A DNA stretch of 64,000 bases, taken from contig CAZNFX010000002.1 of assembly GCA_964572845.1 (NCBI GenBank), positions 1 through 64,000 of the forward strand, given 5' to 3'. Shown here in pieces: positions 19,215-27,922 of this stretch. Origin of the DNA: Bin55 sp964572845. Its GTDB lineage: Bacteria > Pseudomonadota > Gammaproteobacteria > Pseudomonadales > Azotimanducaceae. The position numbers and the translations under genes are program-made. The notes under the pieces are model-generated. The model made no database searches. It was not told the DNA's origin and was given only the letters and a program-made list of their open reading frames with translations. Every line of letters starts with the position of its first letter. Position 1 is the first letter of the stretch.

Positions 19215-19277
19215 ACCAGACGGCAACAGGCCTAGCTTAATTACAGCCGAGGCGTTCAATCAAAAGTTACCAATGAA

Positions 19278-19314
19278 CAAGGGCCTCGACCGCTAATGGC
19301 GATCGAGGCCCTTG
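19278..19314. terminator. hairpin between convergent genes, probable bidirectional terminator
   Basis: A perfect 12-bp inverted repeat, CAAGGGCCTCGA and its complement, separated by 13 bases, placed between the stops of the crotonase gene (+) and the TonB receptor gene (-). It is GC-rich but no strong T-run follows on either strand, so termination efficiency is unclear. Confidence 0.65.
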
Positions 19315-19332
19315 TGGCAAGCAATTGACTGG

Positions 19333-22300
19333 CTAGTTCATTGAGTAGCGGAATGAGATGCCCATCACTCGAGGTTCCGTGAGGAAGTAGTTCCGGAAGA
19401 ACCCAGACGTATCGGATGTCAGGTACTTTCCTGTGACGTTGTCCTTGTCCTCAACGTTTCTAATCCACCCCCGAACGGAAATCTTTCCGTCACCACTGGT
19501 GTAAACGGCACTCAAATTGTGCTGTGTCCAAGCGTCGATTTCGTCGCCAGGTGTATTGAACTCACGAGCGTAGGACTCGCTTTGCCAATAGTAGTCCCAC
19601 CGCAGAATTACGGTTCCATCCATGAAGGTCACCGGAATCGCGTAGTCGAATCCTAGCTTCAAGGTGTGTTCCGGCGAATTCGGCAGCGAATTGCCGTCAA
19701 GATCGGTAAGCAGTCCGTCGGAAGTCTCCACTCCCAAAGCACTCAGGAAATTTCTTGAGAAATACACCGGTACGGACACTCCAAACTCGTTATCAGGATA
19801 CGAGACAGAGATAGGCGTGAGTCCGTTGCGAAGGTCGGCGGTTGCTCCTGGAGTTGCAAGCGCTGCATCGACGACTGCCTGTGTGATATGAGCTTTCCGT
19901 GCTACGTAGTTGATACCGGTCAACGCGCCGGGATCGACGTTGTTCAGAAGGACCCAATCTGAGCTGCCTGCTGTTCGGTCGATGGGATCTAGCGAGCTGG
20001 TCCCGTCGACTGCTGTGCTTAGGAAGCCGTACGCGTAGTTGATCGACAAGTTTGGAATCGTGGGAATTCTGTACATGCCCTCGACATCAAGCCCCCATAC
20101 GTTAGCATCGATGTTTTCCTGTATGGCGCTGTTGTTCTTGATTCGAGTGACTTGAAGATCGTTGTAGCGATAGAGGTAGAAGGACCCGTTGAGCTTGAGT
20201 TGACGATCAAGCAGGTAGCTCTTGGTTCCGACCTCGAAGGCTACGATGTCCTCACGGTCGAATGTGAATCCGCTGGTTCCTTGGAATTGGACCGGAATTG
20301 CCGCATTGAGTCCGCCAGGCTTGTAACCCGTGCTGAAGATGCCGTACACCAAGATATCCTCGTCAATTTGATAGTCGATGGCAGCGCGTCCAGTTAGCGC
20401 TGTCCATGATCCATCTGAGGGACTGCCGGTGAGATCTCTCGATTCGCCAAATTGAGGAACGAGTGGCACCTGATTGCTGATGGCTATTCTTGCCAGACTG
20501 TAGGCAGGCGTCAGCAGAGCCGCATCGATTTCTTCCTGCGAAACCCCGTAGTAGCGGGCTAGCTCCACTTCGGGCGCACCAGAAGCAAAAGGTCCCAACA
20601 ACAGATTCAGTGTTCTCGACCAGAGGACACCGGATGCCGCATTCATGTTTAGCAGGTGGTTCGGATCGAGCAATCCGAACTGGTATGCAGCCTGCAGCGC
20701 GAATTGGAGTGGAATGAACTCTGGCGGTACGCCTAATTGCGCGGCGACGAACCCGACGATCCCAGGATAAACAGAGGCACCAAGAAGAGGAACATGATTG
20801 ATGGAGTTGAATAGAACGCTCGTGTCATTAGTTTCCTTCTCATCTTCGTTGTAGCGCAATCCGAGCGTGAGTTCCATGTCGTCGCTAATGGAGTAGTAGA
20901 CTTCTCCAAAGAACGATCTCCCGTCGTCAAACCGTCCTGGGTTGCCGTCGGGAGCGGCCGAATTCAGGAAGTAGCCGGGATACAGCGGCGGAAGCCCGAG
21001 AGCAGGTGCGCCGTAAACGGAGACAAGATCCAAGGTGTTCGAGATCACGTAGTAGTCGGTTGCGCGTTCGCGACCGTAAGCGCTGAGGCCGCCGAGAAAG
21101 TTTAGCTCTCCGTCGAAATGCGTACGCATTTTGGCTTCAAGAGACCAATACTCGCCGTAGCCATCGGCCTGGTCGAAGGTGAAGATTCTCGTACCGTCGA
21201 CTTGATCAAGTATGCAGCGTCCGAAGAGACCTGCGGTTCCACCATTGATACGACATTCGCCGTCCGGTGCCCAATCTTCTCCTGCGCCGCCACTAGGACG
21301 AGAAGTAGGCCAATAACCCGTTGGATTTAATGGTGTGGGACCCAGCGTTGCGCCCACGTCGACTATATAGTCTTGATTGCTCTTGTATTCGGATGTACTG
21401 GAAGCGCCGAGAAGAGAGAAGTTGTAGTCTTCCCAATCGTGGTAGACGGCGATCGCAAATGTCTCTCCTCGCTCTTCGAAGACCGGTTCGAAGTCTGTGT
21501 GTACAGCGCGAAATCCCACACCGTCCGGTCGAGGAAATCGATAGTCCAAGATGCCTTCAGCGGGATCACCCGAAACGCCAAATGGGATTGCGCCCACAGC
21601 GCCGCCGAAGATCCCTCCCGTCGTTGCGCCGAGATGTGGCGTTTCGAACCCGAAACCATTGGGCTTGCACCCGGTTGTGGGCATATCGTTGCGTTCACAC
21701 ACCTGGTTGGTTATACGAGCGCGATCGCTGTCTTCCTCAAACAGCGAATAGGTCAGCCGAATATTTGTGTTCTCGAAGAAACGCCATTGCAGAGTTAACC
21801 GGACGGAGTATTGATCTCTGCCGTCAATGTCATCGTCAACGTTCCAAAGCCCCAAGCCACCTGCAAGATTTTCTGTGTAGCCGTCGCGTTCCAACGTCAT
21901 CACAGCTATTCTTGCGGCGAACGCCTCGGAGAGAGGCAAATTGAACATACCCGTGAAGCGACTGTGGGCATCGGTTCCGAATTCATAGGCAGCGAAGCCG
22001 TCGACTATGTCGAAGTTGGGCTTTTGCGTTACGAAATTGACTGCTCCACCCGTGGCGTTCTTTCCGAACAGGGTGCCCTGCGGACCGCGCAGAATCTCAA
22101 CTCGCTCCAGGTCAAAGAACTCCATGGTGTTCAGATTGCGCGGTAGCGGCACTTCATTGAAGTGGGCAGATACACCCGGTTCGGAAGCCGAACCCGATAC
22201 CAAACTTCCGATTCCCCGCACACTGAAACTGAACCCGCCGAAGTTCGTAGCCGAGAACGACACGCCAGGAGTGTTCATCTGAATGTCGGAAGGAGTGATG

Positions 22301-22512
22301 ATCTGCTGCTCTTCCAACATGGATTCGGTGAATGCGCTCACAGACAAAGGAACGTCCTGGAGGTTTTCCGCTACGCGCTGAGCGGTAACCACAATTTCTT
22401 CAACGTCCTCATCGTCCCCTGCTTGATCCGTTTGTGCCAACACTCCGGTCGGCATCGACAGCAAACCAAGTGTCAGTGCGAATAGTGCACTTTGCCTAAA
22501 GACTTTGATCAT
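19333..22512 (-). CDS. TonB-dependent outer-membrane receptor
   Basis: 1059 residues from the ATG at 22512, which has GGTGG 9 bases upstream; a GTG four codons earlier is also possible. A signal peptide ends at GVLAQ. After an acidic stretch comes EEIVVTAQR, the TonB box region of gammaproteobacterial receptors, then a plug domain (LQDVPLSVSAF, ERVEILRGPQGTLFGKNATGGAVNFVTQKP) and a 22-strand barrel ending in an aromatic/Asn residue. It is longer than the usual 700-850 residues, with extended loops at about 330-480 and 560-680. Proteins of this type import siderophores, sugars, lipids or aromatic compounds; no B12 riboswitch or iron-box was recognised upstream. It lies downstream of an acyl-CoA dehydrogenase and an ABM protein on the same strand. 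Confidence 0.94.
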   Translation of the reverse strand: MIKVFRQSALFALTLGLLSMPTGVLAQTDQAGDDEDVEEIVVTAQRVAENLQDVPLSVSAFTESMLEEQQIITPSDIQMNTPGVSFSATNFGGFSFSVRGIGSLVSGSASEPGVSAHFNEVPLPRNLNTMEFFDLERVEILRGPQGTLFGKNATGGAVNFVTQKPNFDIVDGFAAYEFGTDAHSRFTGMFNLPLSEAFAARIAVMTLERDGYTENLAGGLGLWNVDDDIDGRDQYSVRLTLQWRFFENTNIRLTYSLFEEDSDRARITNQVCERNDMPTTGCKPNGFGFETPHLGATTGGIFGGAVGAIPFGVSGDPAEGILDYRFPRPDGVGFRAVHTDFEPVFEERGETFAIAVYHDWEDYNFSLLGASSTSEYKSNQDYIVDVGATLGPTPLNPTGYWPTSRPSGGAGEDWAPDGECRINGGTAGLFGRCILDQVDGTRIFTFDQADGYGEYWSLEAKMRTHFDGELNFLGGLSAYGRERATDYYVISNTLDLVSVYGAPALGLPPLYPGYFLNSAAPDGNPGRFDDGRSFFGEVYYSISDDMELTLGLRYNEDEKETNDTSVLFNSINHVPLLGASVYPGIVGFVAAQLGVPPEFIPLQFALQAAYQFGLLDPNHLLNMNAASGVLWSRTLNLLLGPFASGAPEVELARYYGVSQEEIDAALLTPAYSLARIAISNQVPLVPQFGESRDLTGSPSDGSWTALTGRAAIDYQIDEDILVYGIFSTGYKPGGLNAAIPVQFQGTSGFTFDREDIVAFEVGTKSYLLDRQLKLNGSFYLYRYNDLQVTRIKNNSAIQENIDANVWGLDVEGMYRIPTIPNLSINYAYGFLSTAVDGTSSLDPIDRTAGSSDWVLLNNVDPGALTGINYVARKAHITQAVVDAALATPGATADLRNGLTPISVSYPDNEFGVSVPVYFSRNFLSALGVETSDGLLTDLDGNSLPNSPEHTLKLGFDYAIPVTFMDGTVILRWDYYWQSESYAREFNTPGDEIDAWTQHNLSAVYTSGDGKISVRGWIRNVEDKDNVTGKYLTSDTSGFFRNYFLTEPRVMGISFRYSMN

Positions 22513-22674
22513 AGATTTGGCCACCTATTTCCAAAAACTGATGCTCTGCGGGAAGTTCAAGACTTTGAACCCCACGCAAAACTCTTCCCAAATGGTATCA
22601 AACACCATGTAGGTTGTACTATCCCAAGAGCTTGAGGTTTTTTCGCTACCGCCCTTTCCCTTTTTCTAGTCTGC

Positions 22675-22962
22675 TCAACCAATGAGATCTGACGGGTGGG
22701 GAGTCCGATTTACCAAGGGTAGGACCCTTGGAACATAGATGTTCTTGAAAGCATGCGCCTCGCGATGCGCGTCCAATTGAGCTTGGGTTCCCCAACGTTC
22801 GATCAAGAAGAACTGCTGTGGGTCGGATTGAGATTGGTACACCTCGAATCTCGAGCAGCCGGGCTCCTGGCGCGACAAAACAGCGCACTCCCTGAGAAGC
22901 TGGCTTACGATCTCCGTGTGTTGTGCCTCGAGCACGTTGATGACGACATTGTTGTAAATCAT
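22675..22962 (-). CDS. antibiotic biosynthesis monooxygenase (ABM)-domain protein
   Basis: 95 residues forming one ABM ferredoxin-like domain: an early strand M-I-Y-N-N-V-V-I-N-V, the E-P-G-C-S-R-F-E-V-Y core and F-F-L-I-E-R-W-x-x-x-x-x-L-D-A-H segment. Relatives include YgiN quinol monooxygenase and small haem- or quinone-acting enzymes; many have no known substrate. Start ATG has GGAG 8 bases upstream. It lies 30 bases after the acyl-CoA dehydrogenase and is probably cotranscribed with it. Confidence 0.85.
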   Translation of the reverse strand: MIYNNVVINVLEAQHTEIVSQLLRECAVLSRQEPGCSRFEVYQSQSDPQQFFLIERWGTQAQLDAHREAHAFKNIYVPRVLPLVNRTPHPSDLIG

Positions 22963-22992
22963 GGCAAGACTCCGCAGAGCTTTAGGTTTTGA

Positions 22993-24213
22993 CTATAGCG
23001 GAAGGTCGCCCGTAGCGTGGTTCACGGATCCGGTCTCGTTGTACGACCTCATGACCATGTCGGCGATTCGCATCAAGTGCACTTCGTCCGATCCATCAGC
23101 AATTCGCGACCAGCGAGCGCTGATTAGCATTTGGGCGAGAGGCGAATCATTGGAGTATCCAAGCGCGCCATGAACCTGCAACGCGCGGTCGGTAACCTTC
23201 CAAAGAGTATTGGCGACATGATGCTTGGCCATGGAGACCTCTGCGCGGAAGTCCATACCGTTCTCGATCTTGTAAGCACAATGCAGCACCATGAGTTTTG
23301 ATGCATACAGGTCGATGGCACTTTCAGACATCATCCATTGGATACCTTGCTTTTCAGAGAGAAGCGAACCGTGCGCAAATCGCTTCTGCGCGCGGTCAAT
23401 CAGAAGTTCCAAAGCCTGCTCGATCTGACCAATCCAGCGCATGCAGTGTGCGAGGCGGGCTGGACCGAGTCGCACTTGGCCCAGCTTGTGTCCGCCGCCG
23501 CGTTCTCCAAGCATGTTTTCCTTGGGAACTCGCACGTTGTTGTAGCGGATTTCGGCGTGTCCGCCGCCTCCGCCCATGGTTCTGATGTCCCGCACCATTT
23601 CGAATCCAGGCGAGTCGGTTGGAACGATGAAAGCGCTGTTGCGAGCCTGTGCGATTTCTGCGTCGGGATCCGTCTTCGCGATGACGATCGCGAATCTGGC
23701 TCCGTGGGCACCCGATGTGAACCATTTGTGACCGTTGATTACCCACTCATCGCCATCTTCTGTTGCCGCCGTCTTGATTTGCGTAGGGTCGGATCCTGCG
23801 GTGTCCGGTTCCGTCATTGAGAAACAGGATCGCATGGTGCCTTCAATCAATGGTTTCAGCCACGTGTCTTTCTGTTCGTCGGTGCCGAAGTGCAGCAAGG
23901 TGTGCATGTTCCCTTCGTCGGGCGCTTGACAGTTGATGATGTAGGGTCCCATGGGAAACTTTACGGCTTCGGCAGACATAGCCGCCACAGCTGTTATTCC
24001 TAGACCCATGCCGCCCCACTCCTCGGGCATGTGGGGGCACCAAAGCCCCTGCTCCTTTGCAGTTGCACGAAGCCCTTTGATTGCCGTCCAGTAGTCTTCT
24101 CCACCTTTGTGCCGTGTGTTCTCCATGCGAGGTCGCACGGTATCTTCGAAGAATTTTCGGGCTAGTAGCCGTGCATCTTCGACATCCTGCGGATAAGTGA
24201 AATCAATTGCCAT
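22993..24213 (-). CDS. acyl-CoA dehydrogenase, ACAD10/11-like
   Basis: 406 residues with the three acyl-CoA dehydrogenase regions: an N-terminal helical domain, a middle beta domain with CFSMTEPDTAGSDP (FAD contact) and WVINGHKWFTSGA, and a C-terminal helical domain with ALGYSNDSPLAQM and RIADGSDEVHL. The last motif is typical of the ACAD10/11 and related groups acting on longer or substituted acyl-CoAs, with electrons going to ETF. It is divergent from the carboxylase gene, with about 140 bases between them, and leads a minus-strand group with the ABM protein and the TonB receptor. Confidence 0.93.
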   Translation of the reverse strand: MAIDFTYPQDVEDARLLARKFFEDTVRPRMENTRHKGGEDYWTAIKGLRATAKEQGLWCPHMPEEWGGMGLGITAVAAMSAEAVKFPMGPYIINCQAPDEGNMHTLLHFGTDEQKDTWLKPLIEGTMRSCFSMTEPDTAGSDPTQIKTAATEDGDEWVINGHKWFTSGAHGARFAIVIAKTDPDAEIAQARNSAFIVPTDSPGFEMVRDIRTMGGGGGHAEIRYNNVRVPKENMLGERGGGHKLGQVRLGPARLAHCMRWIGQIEQALELLIDRAQKRFAHGSLLSEKQGIQWMMSESAIDLYASKLMVLHCAYKIENGMDFRAEVSMAKHHVANTLWKVTDRALQVHGALGYSNDSPLAQMLISARWSRIADGSDEVHLMRIADMVMRSYNETGSVNHATGDLPL

Positions 24214-24355
24214 GGTCAGAACTGCTCCCTTGGTGAACCACTAAGCATACCTTTTGCCCGCGTGACATTGAATCTTTGAAACTGACACTTTCCTTCATTT
24301 CGAACCGCGTCTCGGCTTTCGATAGTATTGCGCCAATTGTTCTTAACTGACCTGC

Positions 24356-27300
24356 ATGACGATGCCAAAGTCCGCACCAATTCGAAAGCTGCTCATCGCA
24401 AACCGAGGCGAAATTGCCGTGCGCATACATCGCACCGCCTCCGAAATGGGAATCCGCACTGTAGGGATCTGCCCCTCGGACGACGAGGGCTCGCTGCACG
24501 CTTTGGTATTGGATGAATTGGCTGAACTCTCCGGCAGCGGTCCAGCAGCGTACCTAGATCTCGAACAGATCGTCGAAATCGCCAAGGACACGGACTGCGA
24601 CGCAGTGCATCCAGGATATGGCTTTCTCGCAGAGAGTGCAGAGTTTGCAGAGGCTTGCTCGCAATCCGGGTTGGTCTTTGTCGGACCGGGGGTCGCCTCT
24701 CTGCGTCAATTTGGCGACAAGGTCAAATCGCGACAACTCGCCGAGCTCAGCAATGTCCCTGTATTACCCGCTTCAGATGTGTTAGAGGACATCGCAGCTG
24801 CGCAAAGCTTCTACGATTCCTTGGGCGCGGGATCGGCAATGGTGCTGAAAGCAGTCTTTGGAGGCGGAGGGAGGGGCATGCGCGTAGTTGAGAACAGGAA
24901 CGAGATCGAGACGGCCTTTGTGCGAGGCGGGGCGGAAGCCAAAGCGGCCTTCGGATCGGATTCTCTCTATGCCGAACAGTTCTTGAATGAGGCACTGCAT
25001 ATCGAAGTACAAGTCGTATGCGACCAACACGGAAATGTGTCGCACCTCGGGGAGAGGGATTGCAGTTTGCAGCGACGCCATCAGAAAATCGTTGAGGTCG
25101 CGCCTTCGCCTCAGCTTACCGACGCGTTGCGACAGGAGATCATTGGGGCGGCGATGGCGGTCGCAGACTCTTCCGGCTACGACCACATCGGAACATTCGA
25201 GTTTCTGGTCGATGGTTCGGACTTGAACGACGAAGCGCCGTTCTATTTCATCGAAGCCAATGCCAGGTTGCAAGTGGAGCATACAGTTACCGAAGAAGTA
25301 ACCAATGTTGACCTCGTCCAGACCCAGATTGAACTTGCACAGGGAGCGTCGCTGGAGGATTTGGGGCTGCACTTGGACGGCTCGCCTTCGCCTCGAGGTC
25401 ATGCGTTGCAGTTGCGAGTCAACTTGGAACGTCTTCAAGAGGATGGTCTCGCGATTCCAAAGACTGGAACGATCTCCGCCTACGAACCTCCAGCGGGTCC
25501 GGGAGTGCGAGTGGACTCCTATGGCTATGTCGGATATCAGTCGAGCACTCTGTACGACTCCTTGATCGCGAAACTCATCATTCACGTCGGGCAGACCGAG
25601 TTCATGTCCCTGGTTCGGCGCGCGCAGCGTGCATTGTCAGAATTCAGCATCGTTGGAGTAGACACCAACCTGTCCGTGTTGGCGAATCTCCTCGACCACC
25701 CGGAAGTTCAATCAGGACGCATGCGGACACGATTCATCGAGAGCAACATCGGCGAGCTTCTTAAAACTCCTAGGATCGCTGTCAAGACTGGATCTAAACG
25801 GGGTCAATTGACCCTTGCTGGCGCTAAGGTCGATGCGAACGACCCCCTTGCGGTTTTGACCGAAGGACGGCAAAAGCGCGAGCAGGAGCGATCACAGGTT
25901 CAGCAAGACGTCATATATCCCCAGGGAATGACTCCTGTGAAGGCCGCCATGCAATCCACAATTCTGACAGTGGCGGTGGGTGAGGGTGACGAAGTTCGGC
26001 AGGACCAAGAAATCATGCTGTTGAACGCAATGAAAATGGAACATGTGGTGAAAGCGCCGATAAGCGGTACAGTTCGGGAAATCAACGTGTCACCAAGCGA
26101 CACAGTGCCGGAGAATGCAGTGCTTGTCGTGATAGAGGAAGGTCACGTTGAAGGGGCAGGCCAGGTCGACGAGGACCAATTGGATCTCGACACTCCGCGA
26201 CCCGACTTGGCGGAAGTTCTTCGTAGACGCGAACTCACAACCGACAAGTCCCGAGAACGGCAAACGCGAAAGCGCCACGATCAGAAAGGCCGAACAGCCC
26301 GCGAGAACATCTACGATCTTGCCGACGAAGGGACGTTTGTTCAGTATGGGTCTCTAGCCGTCGGCCAAGGACTGCACGGCACCATTGACGAATTGCTTGA
26401 CTACGCGCCTTCAGACGGACTTGTAATGGGATTGGGACATGTCAACGGAGACAAATTCGACGAGACCCGATCACGCTGCGTACTGATGTCGTACGACTAT
26501 TCGGTTCTAGCGGGATCGCAAGGCGGAATGAACCACAAGATGATGGACCGCATGTTCCAAACGGCTGAAAAGCTGAGGTCGCCATTGGTGCTCTTTACAG
26601 AAGGAGGCGGAGGAAGGGCTGGCGGGGGGAGCCGCGCTGCCAGACCTGGCAGGGGCGGTTCGCGAGCGATAACTGGCGGCGGCGGACTTAACACACCTTC
26701 GTGGACGTTGCTTAGCCGCCTGCACGGCAGGATGCCGATAGTGGGTGTGAACGCGGGATTTTGCTTTGCCGGCAACGCCGTGCTGCTTGGATGTTGCGAT
26801 GTCATCATTGCTACAGAGAATTCAAGCATCGGCATTGGCGGACCGGCGATGATCGAAGGGGGAGGATTGGGAGTCTACAGCCCTGAGGAAGTGGGTCCCA
26901 TGTCTGTGCAAATCCCTAGTGGGGTCGTGGACATAGCGGTGAAGGACGAGCGGGAGGCTGTCGCGGCTACCAAAAAGTACCTCTCCTACTTTCAGGGTCC
27001 ACTCGACAAATGGGAGGCGAACGATCAGAGATTGTTGCGCCATGTGATTCCCGAGAATCGCCTTCGCGTCTATGACATTCGCGAACTCATTCGCATTCTT
27101 GCTGACAAGGATTCGGTCTTGGAGCTGCGACCGCAATTTGGTACAGCAATGGTCACGTCCCTCATACGAATCGAGGGCAGACCCATGGGTGTGATCGCCA
27201 ATAATCCCGCAGTGATCTCTGGTGCTATAGACAGTCCAGCCGCCGACAAGGCCGCGCGGTTCATGAAGCTATGCGATGCGTTTCAGATTCCGTTGCTGCT

Positions 27301-27784
27301 GCTATGCGACTGTCCCGGGATCATGGTGGGCCCAGAGGTGGAGAAGACGGGTCTGGTGCGTCATTCGGCCCGTATGTTCGTTATTGGATCGAACATACGC
27401 GTACCCAGCTACATGGTTATCCTGCGGAAGTCTTACGGTCTTGGTGGACAGGCTATGGGCGGAGGCAATCATCGGTTGCCCGCATTCGTCGTCGCGTGGC
27501 CCACGAGCGAGTTCGGAGGAATGGGCTTGGAGGGGCAGGTGAAGCTTGGACAACGGGCCCGCCTTGAAGAAATAGACAACCTGAAGGAACGACAGGAGGC
27601 CTACGAGAGAATGGTGCAAGCGGCCTATGATCGAGGCAAGGGGTTGAATGCGGGTCATGTGTTTGAAATCGACGATGTGATCGATCCAGCAGACACGCGA
27701 ATGTGGGTTGTTGCCGGGATGAAAGCTGGCGCGCCGCTATCTCACGAATCTCAGCTGCGAACACCCCTAGTCGATGTGTGGTAG
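24356..27784 (+). CDS. single-chain biotin-dependent acyl-CoA carboxylase (BC-BCCP-CT fusion)
   Basis: 1142 residues. Residues 8-460 are a biotin carboxylase: LLIANRGEIAVRIHRTA at the start, a glycine-rich ATP loop GGGGRGMR, GERDCSLQRRHQKIVE and EANARLQVEHTVTEEV. Residues 510-595 are a biotinyl domain with Lys560 in NAMKMEH as the attachment site. From about 620 to the end is a fused beta-alpha carboxyltransferase (SYDYSVLAGSQGGMNHKM; a second half with MVILRKSYGLGGQAMGG). One chain therefore holds all activities, as in the mycobacterial long-chain acyl-CoA carboxylase. The acyl-CoA substrate (acetyl, propionyl or longer) is not readable. Two ATGs, at 24356 and 24362, are equally possible starts. 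Confidence 0.93.
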   Translation: MTMPKSAPIRKLLIANRGEIAVRIHRTASEMGIRTVGICPSDDEGSLHALVLDELAELSGSGPAAYLDLEQIVEIAKDTDCDAVHPGYGFLAESAEFAEACSQSGLVFVGPGVASLRQFGDKVKSRQLAELSNVPVLPASDVLEDIAAAQSFYDSLGAGSAMVLKAVFGGGGRGMRVVENRNEIETAFVRGGAEAKAAFGSDSLYAEQFLNEALHIEVQVVCDQHGNVSHLGERDCSLQRRHQKIVEVAPSPQLTDALRQEIIGAAMAVADSSGYDHIGTFEFLVDGSDLNDEAPFYFIEANARLQVEHTVTEEVTNVDLVQTQIELAQGASLEDLGLHLDGSPSPRGHALQLRVNLERLQEDGLAIPKTGTISAYEPPAGPGVRVDSYGYVGYQSSTLYDSLIAKLIIHVGQTEFMSLVRRAQRALSEFSIVGVDTNLSVLANLLDHPEVQSGRMRTRFIESNIGELLKTPRIAVKTGSKRGQLTLAGAKVDANDPLAVLTEGRQKREQERSQVQQDVIYPQGMTPVKAAMQSTILTVAVGEGDEVRQDQEIMLLNAMKMEHVVKAPISGTVREINVSPSDTVPENAVLVVIEEGHVEGAGQVDEDQLDLDTPRPDLAEVLRRRELTTDKSRERQTRKRHDQKGRTARENIYDLADEGTFVQYGSLAVGQGLHGTIDELLDYAPSDGLVMGLGHVNGDKFDETRSRCVLMSYDYSVLAGSQGGMNHKMMDRMFQTAEKLRSPLVLFTEGGGGRAGGGSRAARPGRGGSRAITGGGGLNTPSWTLLSRLHGRMPIVGVNAGFCFAGNAVLLGCCDVIIATENSSIGIGGPAMIEGGGLGVYSPEEVGPMSVQIPSGVVDIAVKDEREAVAATKKYLSYFQGPLDKWEANDQRLLRHVIPENRLRVYDIRELIRILADKDSVLELRPQFGTAMVTSLIRIEGRPMGVIANNPAVISGAIDSPAADKAARFMKLCDAFQIPLLLLCDCPGIMVGPEVEKTGLVRHSARMFVIGSNIRVPSYMVILRKSYGLGGQAMGGGNHRLPAFVVAWPTSEFGGMGLEGQVKLGQRARLEEIDNLKERQEAYERMVQAAYDRGKGLNAGHVFEIDDVIDPADTRMWVVAGMKAGAPLSHESQLRTPLVDVW

Positions 27785-27922
27785 ACCATCAGCCTGTCTA
27801 AGAAATGTTGAGTTCGCAACATTGGATTGAAGTGGCTTGATCGATTTCTGGCATTTCTTCGACTGCTCACACGAGGGTCAAGACCAAATACAATCGGTGC
27901 CACTCTCTAGGCGGTGAGCGCG

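Noticed and set aside
22513..22674. Cobalamin riboswitch or iron box upstream of the TonB receptor
   Set aside because: No conserved box or matching dyad was found in the short leader.
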